Assembly (NCBI GenBank): GCA_008931825.1
Contig: QXVZ01015388.1
Location: 1 to 23,542 of the forward strand
Length of the DNA: 23,542 bases
Source of the DNA: Phallusia fumigata
Taxonomy: Eukaryota > Chordata > Ascidiacea > Phlebobranchia > Ascidiidae
Direction: 5' to 3'
The notes under the pieces were generated by a model, which worked only from the letters and a program-made list of their open reading frames with translations, searched no databases and had not been told where the DNA came from. Position 1 is the stretch's first letter. Each line of letters begins with the position of its first letter. Shown here in pieces: positions 6,968 to 16,200 of this stretch. The translations under genes were made by a program, and so were the position numbers.

Positions 6968-9788
6968 CTGCACAAAGTAATCTTTTTAAGGTAACTTTTT
7001 CTCTATGTACAGGGTATTATGACAAAGGCCCAGGTTTGCTGGTTTAAATATCGAAAAAAAGACAAAAAAACAAAACATTTAAAAACAATTGAAAACAAAC
7101 CTCGGCATCGTCGTAATGCGGATTTGCGATAACCACACAGTCTGGTTGCTGCTGCGTTTCGATCTGTAACCAAAAGTAAAATTAGATACAAACTTGGCCA
7201 CTCCTTTGAGCACACGTAATTTAAGTGCGTTTTACCAATGCCAAGCAAAAAACGCATTACAACGGACATGATTTTTTTGTGTTATGTCACTCGCACGTAG
7301 AGGTTAAAATAACTTTTTACAACGTTCCAAAGCTTAAATTTTACTTACTGCTTGGGCGTTATTGCATTTAAACTCCGTTTCTTCATCTTCTGGCTGCTTC
7401 CCCTCGGCGTGGTCTTGATCGGGATCTGCAACATTGTCCAAGTAGGTTTCAGCATCGGACGGCGTTTCGTTTGGTTTGCGTGGTGTTTCCATCATTTCTT
7501 TCTCTTGTGGATGCAGGACAGGTGGCGAAGATCTAGATGTCTGTTTCTCCTGTTTATCTGCCATGTCGTTTTGTAGTTCGTCTTCAGTTTGACTCCTCCT
7601 AACAAGATCATCATATCCACTACCGTCTGGCTACAAACAAGAAAAAACGCCACTGCCATTCGATTTTGAGAGATATTGCGATAAGTTAAGTTTATTTCGC
7701 TTGGTAAAAGAAAACATAGGGACACAGTAGCACTAAATCAATCACCCGGCCCGGAATATCTGCGCAACGTTGAACGTTATGAGGCGCAAAAAAGCATTTT
7801 CCGAAACCACCGACGAGACTTGGTTGCCTATATTCTTTGAAAACTTATAATGTGGGAACTGTCACGCTGTTTGCTATTTAGATGTTCTGGGTCTAATTCA
7901 TTTTTCACATACAAGTATGTCAAAGTAGATACCTAAACGTTTTAAACAGAAAATTGCACGTATGAGTGTGGCAACCTTTAACGCTTGATCGATTGAAAAT
8001 TTGTTGCAGATGTTTTGTTAGCGTGAAAGAAAACTAGGTACAATCGAGGGGAAACTCATTCGGTGCAGAATTCCGTCCAGGACACGAAATTCCCCCGAAG
8101 TTGTTTTGACCTTTTACTCAACAAGTCAGAAAAATATAGCATGCGTAGCTGGTATTTCAATGCACAAAAATAAGTGGTACAAGAAAAAACTGGCTGACTA
8201 ATATTACCTTTCTGGTCTCGTCATCTTCAAAAACGAGCGTTTCATTTTTTGAGTAATTGTCGGCAATTTCAGGGTCTTGACCATAAGAGGATTCGTGTTG
8301 TTTTGAAACTTGTTGGTTGTTTGAAAAATTTCCTTCTTGTAAGTTGAAGTTTGCAACCTCTTCGGAAAGTGACGACACAGTCGCTAGCGACGCTTCATCG
8401 CTATTCAACGTTTTAAGCTGTACAAAGCGTACATGTTTTAGGTTTATTGTAGTTTTATTACACGTACACTGTCAGCATCTGTATTCATGTGTTTTACGGC
8501 TTGTTGCGCCTCTCTATATCTTATACCGCCTGTTTTTGTACTGAAATGTTATATTCTGTGTTCGAAGCTATTTACGTCTACACAAGCAATATGTACAGAA
8601 AACAACGATTTTTGTGTGCAACATGTCGGAAAACGTAATCAAGGGTGGGGAATATGTTAACCACAAACTTGTTGTTGACGGGCATTGAATTTCGGTCTTT
8701 CTTTTGGCAAGGTACTTTTCCTTGGAACCTGCTGCCAACTACAAGGCCGTTTCAATTCGTCGAATTCCGAACGAAGCGCGGAAATCCCCTACGTCTTGCA
8801 GCCATTTTAATCTGTTGCACGCAATTTGGGGCAAGCATGTGCGTGACGGAATTTCTTCAAGTGGTTTGGACTGTGTAAACCACTTGTCAAGTAACAATTC
8901 CAACAGAAGGTTTGCAGACCAACAACCAAACCTACCGCAATGGTGTATGGTGTGCGACCGTCCGTAACCACCTCTGCTAGAGCGCTGTCATTTTCTTTGG
9001 ACGTAGCCTCGCTATCTGTAAACAACATTCAATGACTTAAATGTCGGGCATATCGGAAACAACTTGCTTTGGTCATATGTTGATCATCAATTTAGCCATG
9101 TAATTCAAAGATGAGCCTTAAGTTACTATACGACGAACGTTAGTCATATACCATCTCCTTGTCGATTGTAGAAGATTAAAGGTGTGACCAAGGCTTTGTA
9201 GCCGCACTGCTACACACAATGCTCAGGACTAAACTTCGCATGGCTGGCATTGTGATACCAGACATACGTCCTAAATATTGTCAAAGCTGTTTTTGGTTAA
9301 AAGTGCGCATTATACACTTAAAATAATTGTGCAGATCAATACCGTAACCAGCACAAAAGTTTTAAGGGGCCAAGCAAACAAACTTAATGTAAAACTTTTC
9401 CGAAGGAGATGGTGGGAAAGCCCACCTTAATGTACAATTTCAGAATTTGGAAGGCCATGGCCCCTTTTGTCCTCCCCCCGGCGACGCCCCTGGCCAGAAA
9501 CTTGTGTTTCCCTAACAAATTACAACATTCGACCTGAGATGCTCATTCGAGGCGTCACGGAGCCACAAGTAGCGCAATTAAAACGCTAAGTACCTGAAAA
9601 AAAATGCGAAAGAATAAAAGTTATCCACACTTACTTTTAAATATGTACTTGAACAGAAGGGCTCCGATGAGAATTACTGCAATAACACCAAAACTTCCAA
9701 ATATGCTGGTCACAATTATTCCAGTTGGTGATAGAGCGCATGTCACTCCTGCATGAAGCAGCAACACCAAACCTAGCAACTTCCACAT
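5639..9788 (-). CDS. Gene A: single-pass transmembrane plakin-repeat protein (complete)
   Basis: Six exons: 9635-9788, 8936-9015, 8208-8417, 7349-7630, 7101-7163 and 5639-6967. Phases agree throughout and give about 705 aa. The order is signal peptide (residues 1-18), a very short ectodomain, one TM segment (about 24-48), an acidic low-complexity cytoplasmic region (about 50-455), then a complete C-terminal PRD ending [16 protein letters not shown]-stop. Family knowledge: PRDs bind intermediate filaments. Inference: a membrane-to-intermediate-filament linker without the plakin domain used by desmoplakin or plectin. ATG 9788-9786 is chosen because it opens the hydrophobic leader and has a 5' leader resembling that of gene B. 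There is no PDZ in its introns, unlike gene B. Alternative: the leader may be a signal anchor rather than cleaved. Confidence 0.85.
7101..9015 (-). CDS. Gene A exons 2-5: acidic cytoplasmic linker
   Basis: Exons 8936-9015 (80 nt), 8208-8417 (210), 7349-7630 (282) and 7101-7163 (63); after exon 2 all boundaries are phase 0. Exon 2 ends LAEVVTDGRTPYTIA, matching LKQVVADGGTQHPSV of gene B exon 3. Exon 3 has LATVSSLSEEVANFNLQE, matching a part of gene B exon 7. Exon 4 has TPSDAETYLDNVADP and EGKQPEDEE, matching another part of gene B exon 7. What is one exon in gene B is thus spread over several here. The region is rich in Glu, Asp, Gln and Ser; no folded domain is recognised. Confidence 0.75.
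7631..8207. other. Gene A intron 3, no feature recognised
   Basis: 577 bp between exons 3 and 4. No PDZ or other exon is seen on the minus strand. Confidence 0.5.
8418..8935. other. Gene A intron 2, no feature recognised
   Basis: 518 bp, at the position where gene B has its exon 4 and PDZ exons. The minus strand was read through without finding PDZ-like sequence. Confidence 0.5.
9365..9491. mobile_element. Possible short transposon remnant in gene A intron 1
   Basis: 127 bp bounded by inverted AGGGGC (9365-9370) and GCCCCT (9486-9491), within the 9016-9634 intron. It contains a GC-rich block unlike its surroundings, with a GGCCATGGCC palindrome and a C-rich run. Ends of the CAGGGGCG type are common in hAT-like elements and MITEs. 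No target-site duplication is evident, so this is weak. Confidence 0.25.
9635..9788 (-). CDS. Gene A exon 1: signal peptide plus transmembrane segment
   Basis: 154 nt starting at ATG 9788-9786 and ending at a strong GTAAGT donor in phase 1. It encodes MWKLLGLVLLLHAGVTCA, a textbook n/h/c signal peptide with a small-residue cleavage site, then LSPTG. A hydrophobic segment rich in Ile, Val, Gly and Phe (IIVTSIFGSFGVIAVIL) follows, ending in KYIFK as a stop-transfer. The mature ectodomain would be only about five residues. Exon length, phase and layout equal gene B exon 1 exactly. Confidence 0.85.
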
Positions 9789-9910
9789 ATCTCTGCTTCA
9801 AATGTGAGCAAACGCCCATGCCGAATCGAGAAGTAATTTCGTTGCTGACAAGAGCGAAGCAGAAAGGGCATGTGCTTTCTTCCTGCGCCAGACGTGATAG
9901 TGACGCACCC
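9789..9910 (-). promoter_or_regulatory. Gene A 5' leader and promoter candidate
   Basis: Upstream of ATG 9788, the minus strand has TCTCGATT and, close to the start codon, TTTGAAGCAGAG, matching the order of similar blocks before gene B. A TGACG half-CRE occurs at 9901-9905, at about the same distance (about 115 bp) as the perfect CRE of gene B. This suggests a promoter inherited with exon 1 at duplication. Confidence 0.35.
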
Positions 9911-9921
9911 AAAAGTTGGGG

Positions 9922-9927
9922 TTTATT
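9922..9927 (-). promoter_or_regulatory. Candidate poly(A) signal for gene 1
   Basis: AATAAA on the minus strand, about 265 bp past the gene 1 stop. It lies across the N at 10096 and only about 135 bp upstream of the gene A start codon, so assignment depends on that join being right. Confidence 0.25.
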
Positions 9928-10095
9928 CATAATAAGACAGGCGCGTATTCATGGTCTTTGTGTAACAATTGATGACACTTTGGGGTTGGTTTGATGAGAG
10001 TCGAAACAATAAATGTAAAGAATGCGCTGTGTGTTGCAATATTGTGTCGGAACCACTAATCACAATGACTGAAAAATTGTTGTCTTGTGTTCATT

Positions 10096-10096
10096 N
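10096..10096. other. Contig join (single N) between gene 1 and gene A
   Basis: No overlap is visible on the two sides. The adjacency of gene 1 and genes A/B rests on this join alone. Confidence 0.75.
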
Positions 10097-10191
10097 GCTA
10101 AAGCTGTTACAATCAACCAGCAGATTTATAAGTTAAATCCAACAGCAGTATGAAACAAAAAGTTAATTAGTTCTGTAGGAGATTTTGTTCA

Positions 10192-10281
10192 CTAAAATGC
10201 ATATTTAAACATGTATTTCAACGAACCTGGTGGCTCTCCCTTTCTGGATCTTCGTTTCTTTCTCTTTTTCGTTTCCACAAC
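10192..10281 (-). CDS. Gene 1 basic C-terminal exon
   Basis: After the AAAG acceptor (AG at 10283-10282), the phase-0 frame encodes [19 protein letters not shown]. If read through it adds ten residues and stops at TAG, 10192-10194. A GT donor lies after the PPG codon (exon end 10227), so the exon may instead splice to an exon across the N at 10096; both readings are open. The run of Lys/Arg would serve as a nuclear signal or as a charged tail (inference). Arg/Gly/Ser-rich tails modulate filament binding in desmoplakin, but this is not the same sequence. Confidence 0.5.
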   Translation of the reverse strand, partial: VVETKKRKKRRSRKGEPPGSLKYMFKYAF

Positions 10282-13200
10282 CTTTAAATTATCGGTTATT
10301 TTTGTTTTTAACTGGCAAATTTATTTGTTTTGCATTAACAGCTTAACAAGTTTATCAATAAGCTGATGTAGTTGTTTCAAACCTCTGTAGTGAGCTTGGC
10401 TTGCGCCTTCTCCCGAATCTTTTTTGAATCAGGTTCGGGTTCAAACGGACGAACGTTCTGCGTCACTGTTCCTCCTTCAGTCATCAAAAACAGCAGATTG
10501 CTGTCTTTGTCCAGGACGCATCTACAAAAAACACAACAAGTCTTGAGTAAAGCTTAATAGGCCGTGCAATCCATTTTGGTACAATCTGCATCTTAAGCGA
10601 CAAAACACAGGCTAATGAGATAAATGTATTAAAGAACAGTTCAGTGCACCTTCCCATAAGTTCCGAGTAGTTCAGATTCTCTCCAGTCATTGGATCGAAG
10701 TAACTCGTTGTTTCGCGTCTTTCCAATTTCTTCGCCAGACCCGAATCAATCATGCCTCTCTTTAGCGCCACCTGGACACTAATGCGAACAGGACTCTTGA
10801 TGTCGACTATGCCTCCAGTGGCGATTTGTGCCTCCAACAGTCTGAAAGAGATGAGAAGTGTTAGTGACAATTAGGATCGGCTTGGCAAATTTTACCTATT
10901 TAAACGTTACAAACCTAATAGCATGTCTTTCCACCACAAGATGTCGCGCCATGGCATCGCATAGCGACAGAACTTCACGCTTGAACGGTTCTCGATACCC
11001 AGTCACGGCTCGGTGGGCACGGGACACCACGTCTTCAAATTCACTAGCAATAAGAAATGACAGACATTGGGGCCTGTTGGGTCGACATAGGGCAAAGGCC
11101 ATATGGGTGCTGTTGTATTTACCTGTCAATCACGCCAATTCGTATCGCTGTTTCCAAGGAAACCGATTTGCCCGACTGCACATCCATGATCTTTCCACAA
11201 GCCGCCTGAGCTTCGAGAAGTTCGAACGCCGTGCCCTTGCGAATGAGACCACCCCGACTCGCTTCAACAATGCTCATCTTTTCACCTGAGCATTATACGT
11301 GTATGTTAGGTGTAACCTTCATTCTTTCGTTTTCTATATCTGTTGATTGCTATTTAACGGACTAACCCACAGCACAGGCCAGTTGGCAATTTTGTTCTGT
11401 AACAACTAACAACCATAGTAAATACGAGTCAAATTTCGACAGAGTTCCTGATTTGGCCTGTCATCACAGGTAAATATAGTTCCTGGCAAAAATTTGTGCC
11501 TTTGTACATTGTATGTTTATTACTATTACGGCCCCCACCTGCCATTTCGTTTTCGGTTCCTAAAACGTTGTACACCCCAACATAAACGGTACCTGTTGTT
11601 GAGCTTATGATACCAGCAATGGGCATCGTTCCATCCACGTAAACCTTTAGGTGAGCAACCATGTCCTTCACTTCATCCGTTGTCATTAAACCCTCGTCGT
11701 ATTTCTTAGCAGTGTTGGTGTCAAGCAGATCAGCTGCAAGAAGGTCGGCGAGCAAAACCTGACGCTTTGTGGCTGATTCGAAGACCACCTAAAATGGGAA
11801 AGAAGTTTGAAAAGGTTGCTGTTTGTCAAATAATTGGTACGAATAATTGTGTGTTTGTGTTTGTCAAATGATGAACAAAATACCTTGGAGTGTTTTAATG
11901 CTGCCCTTGAGCGGGTTACACGGAAAGGTAACAACCTTAATCCCGTGTCTTTGTCAACAACACATCTGGAAAAAAAGAATTTTGGAGGCTCGTTTAAAAA
12001 GTATCTATGGCAACATATCTCAAGCGATGAAATTACTCATCACAGAAACAGTCTAAGTTTTTTTGCACTACCTTTCCATTAACTCAAGATAGGTAAGGTT
12101 TTCTTCCGTGTTCGGGTCAAAGAATCCTCTGGTGTCATCTGAAGGATCCTCCAAAATATTATGCAACCTTTCGTCAAAAAGACCTCGCTCAAAGGCGACC
12201 TCCACCGGTAGACGATGGTTGGCGTTGGGATCAATAATTCCTGCGTGAACGTTTTTTTAATACTCTTTGTTTAGTATTTTTAGGATGTTATGTGAATTGG
12301 GTAACTTGATTTGCAAAACTTTGCATATCAAGAATGCTGTACTATAAATAAAATTCGATCAGCAGTGGTGGACTTGATCAAAGAAAATCTTCAGATGTTA
12401 GTCATACAAAACAGTACATAAAAAGGTGAAAACATCAATTCCCAAGCTACTAGCCAAATATCAAGGATTTCTACTCGAATTTAAATTGAAAGTCAATACC
12501 TCCTGTTGCAATCTGGGCTTCGAGCAATCTCACCCCGTGATTTTCAACCACCAAGCCTCGCTTCATCGCCGCAAACAAAGACAGAGTTTCCTTGCTTAAA
12601 CGAGTCTTGTATCCGTACACAGCCCTCTCAGCCCTGCAGCAAAATCACTTATAACCTTCAAATGAGATTTGTGGTTTAGTGGAAGAAACTTACCTGGTCA
12701 GTACAGCCTCAAACTGTCGGTCGATCACACGTTTTTCAGAAGCTTCCTGAACTGACATTCGCTCAGCCGTTTGTGGGTCAATGATACGACCGGTCGCAGC
12801 TTGTGCTTCAAGCAGACTAATCGATGTGCCTGTCCCAAACAAAAAAGTTACAAATACACCAAATATAGGTCTATAAACTAAACATGCGGAACATGTTCTG
12901 TAGAGATAACAGCTTAGTACAATTTAAATTTAGCAAGAACATGTTTCAAGATAACGGTTCCGAATGCGATTAATTTTCGGTTACCAACCTCTTCTAATTA
13001 GTCCTTGCTTCCAGGCTTCATATATCGACATCTTGTCTCCCGTATCGGACATGAGCAGACCAGCGATGGGTTCCGCTCCAACCAAATATTGTTCCAGCGA
13101 TTTTTCAACCACAGACTGCTCGATCTCACCTGCACAATAAAGTGAATTGAACCTAGAAAGGGTTTCTCCACAGAAAACGGATTTGTTAACTTAAAACTTT

Positions 13201-16200
13201 AAATTAAGAAAAGTTTTTCTATTTGCGTCATGGCCCGANGTTAGGTGTAACCTTCATTCTTACGTTTTCTATATCTGTTGATTGCTATTTAACGGACTAA
13301 CCCACAGCACAGGCCAGTTGGCAATTTTGTTCTGTAACAACTAACAACCATAGTAAATACGAGTCAAATTTCGACAGAGTTCCTGATTTGGCCTGTCATC
13401 ACAGGTAGATATAGTTCCTGGCAAAAATTTGTGCCTTTGTACATTGTATGTTTGTTACTATTACGGCCCCCACCTGCCATTTCGTTTTCGGTTTCTAAAA
13501 AGTTGTGCACCCCAACATAAACGGTACCTGTTGTTGAGCTTATGATACCAGCAATGGGCATCGTTCCATCCACGTAAACCTTTAGGTGAGCAACCATGTC
13601 CTTCACCTCATCCGTTGTCATTAAACCCTCGTCGTATTTCTTAGCTGTGTTGGTGTCAAGCAGATCAGCTGCAAGAAGGTCGGCGAGCAAAACCTGACGC
13701 TTTGTGGCTGATTCGAAGACCACCTAAAAAGGGAAGGAAATTGTTGTTTTTAAATATTTGGTACGAATAATTGTGTGTTTGTGTTTGGCAAATGATGAAC
13801 AAAATACCTTGGAGTGTTTTAATGCTGCCCTTGAGCGGGTCACACGGAAAGGTAACAACCTTAATCCGGTGTCTTTGTCAACAACACATCTGGAAAAAGA
13901 CAGAATTTTGGAGGCTCGTTTTTGAAAGTATTCATGGAAATATATTCCAAGCGCTTAAAATTAAGCAACAAAAACAATTTTTAAATAAAATTTTTTAAAA
14001 TACCTTTCCATCAACTCAAGATAGGTGAGATTTTCTTCCGTGTTCGGGTCAAAGAATCCTCTTGTGTCGTCTGAAGGATCCTCCAAAATATTATGCAACC
14101 TTTCGTCAAAAAGACCTCGCTCAAAGGCGACCTCCACGGGTAGACGATGGTTGGCGTTGGGATCAATAATTCCTGCACGAAGAGTTTCAAATGGTTTTTA
14201 CTTTCTACATTTAGAATGTTTACTGAAGCGTGGACCTTGAAATTACTTTGTATTTCAGTAATATTGTGCTAAAAAAATGTCACTAATACAAAATACAAAA
14301 AGCATGTCAAAACAGCAAACACGTTTAGCTGTTGGGAATTGCTCTTTATTGTTTTAAAAAATGGCATACATTAATTAGATTGGTAATTATTTAGCTTAAT
14401 ATCTACGATTTCTACCCGAATTTAAACTAAAAATCAATACCTCCTGTTGCAATCTGGGCTTCGAGCAATCGCACCCCGTGATTTTCAACCACCAAGCCCC
14501 GCTTCATCGCCGCAAACAAAGACAGAGTTTCCTTGCTTAAACGGGTCTTGTATCCGTAAACAGCCCTCTCAGCCCTGCAGCAGAATCAGTTATTACCTTC
14601 AAATGAGACTTGTGGTTTAGTAGGAAAAACTTACCTGGTCAGTACAGCCTCAAACTGTCGGTCGATCACACGTTTTTCAGAAGCTTCCTGAACTGACATT
14701 CGCTCAGCCGTCTGTGGGTCAATGATACGACCGGTCGCTGCTTGTGCTTCAAGCAGACTAATCGATGTGCCTGTCCCAAACAAAAAAAGTTACAAATACA
14801 CCAAAAAGAGGTCTATAACCTAAACATGCGGAACATGTTCTGTAGAGATAACAGCTTAGTACAATTTGAATTTAGCAAGAACATGTTTCAAGATAACGGT
14901 TCCGAATGCGATTAATTTTCGGTTACCAACCTCTTCTAATTAGTCCTTGCTTCCAGGCTTCATATATCGACATCTTGTCTCCCGTATCCGACATGAGGAG
15001 ACCAGCAATAGGTTCCGCTCCAACCAAATATTGCTCGAGCGACTTCTCAACCACAGACTGTTCGATCTCACCTGCACAACAAAGTGAATTGAACCTAGAA
15101 AGGGTTTCTCTCCAGAAAACGGATTTGTTAACTTAAAACTTTAAATTAAGAAAAGTTTTTCCATTTGCGTCATGGNTTCATATATCGACATCTTGTCTCC
15201 CGTATCCGACATGAGGAGACCAGCAATAGGTTCCGCTCCAACCAAATATTGCTCGAGCGACTTCTCAACCACAGACTGTTCGATCTCACCTGCACAACAA
15301 AGTGAATTGAACCTAGAAAGGGTTTCTCTCCAGAAAACGGATTTGTTAACTTAAAACTTTAAATTAAGAAAAGTTTTTCCATTTGCGTCATGGCCCGAAC
15401 AGATTACCTTCTTCTAGTTTTTCAATGGTAGACTCGGTGACGACACCGGCTTTGAAAAGGTCGTCAAGGGTTACTTGTCTCTTCCAACCTGACATGAAGT
15501 GGATGTCTTTTCGCGATTTCCTACAATAAAAAAAGCATTAAAGCGACCATATCGAAATATATAAGTTTATACTCGCATTAAATAAAACACTTACCTTCTT
15601 TTTTCTTGTGTCGTGGTAGTCACAATCATTTCCTCCGTGGTGACAACGGTTGTCGACGAATCCTGCTCTTTCTTTGTCTCTTCCGTAATCTGCATTGTAA
15701 TCCAATAATTAAGTAAGTAATGCTAAAATTCTAATTTGATCCCTACTAGGAGCCGAAGTGTTACAATAAAAGACAACCGCATTTTTACAACTCTTTTGAC
15801 ACAGAGATATCGAAATTGTATAACACTGCATTCTGGGTTGCAGATTACAATGTTGTACAAGGCGCTAAACGTTCAGCTAACAGTGCATTTGCTCAGATGC
15901 ACTGACCTCTGAAACAACCACTTTTTCCTCGTCAGAAGATGATGAAGACGAAGACGACGTCCTAGCTCGTCCCTCTGTTGTAAAAAGTATTTACACGTGT
16001 GCATATTTTTTACGTTGTGTTAATCACTCTGGCGATTGTAGCCATGTTGATGTCAAATCTAACTATAAGAGAGGAGCCAGCAGTCTTACCTTGCTGTACA
16101 ACGTGAGCAACACTTGTTGTGACAACTTCTTCAGAAGCCTTGGATACTTTCTCAGCAGTTTTGACTCGGAAAGGAAGCAACCTTAAGCCTGTTTCCTGGT

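Larger units (their letters stand above)
11306..15175. repeat. Pair of about 1.93-kb near-identical segments (11306-13238 and 13240-15175)
   Basis: The segment right of the N at 13239 starts with GTTAGGTGTAACCTTCATTC, as at 11306, and stays collinear to the next N. Exons differ by about 1-3%; introns carry more substitutions and small indels. The left contig's end (to 13238, CATGGCCCGA) is the counterpart of 15387-15396 in the third contig. Two haplotypes laid in series explain all borders. Confidence 0.75.

Noticed and set aside
9637-9930. Minus-strand frame starting at 9930 as the gene A start
   Set aside because: It is out of frame with the signal peptide-TM reading, has no hydrophobic leader, and hits a stop just past the donor. 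The frame from 9788 matches gene B.
9928-10085. Open minus-strand stretch after a CAG acceptor-like site near 10070 as a last exon of gene 1
   Set aside because: It is open for about 50 codons, but the protein looks random, it ends at a stop overlapping the AATAAA, and it would require splicing across a contig join.
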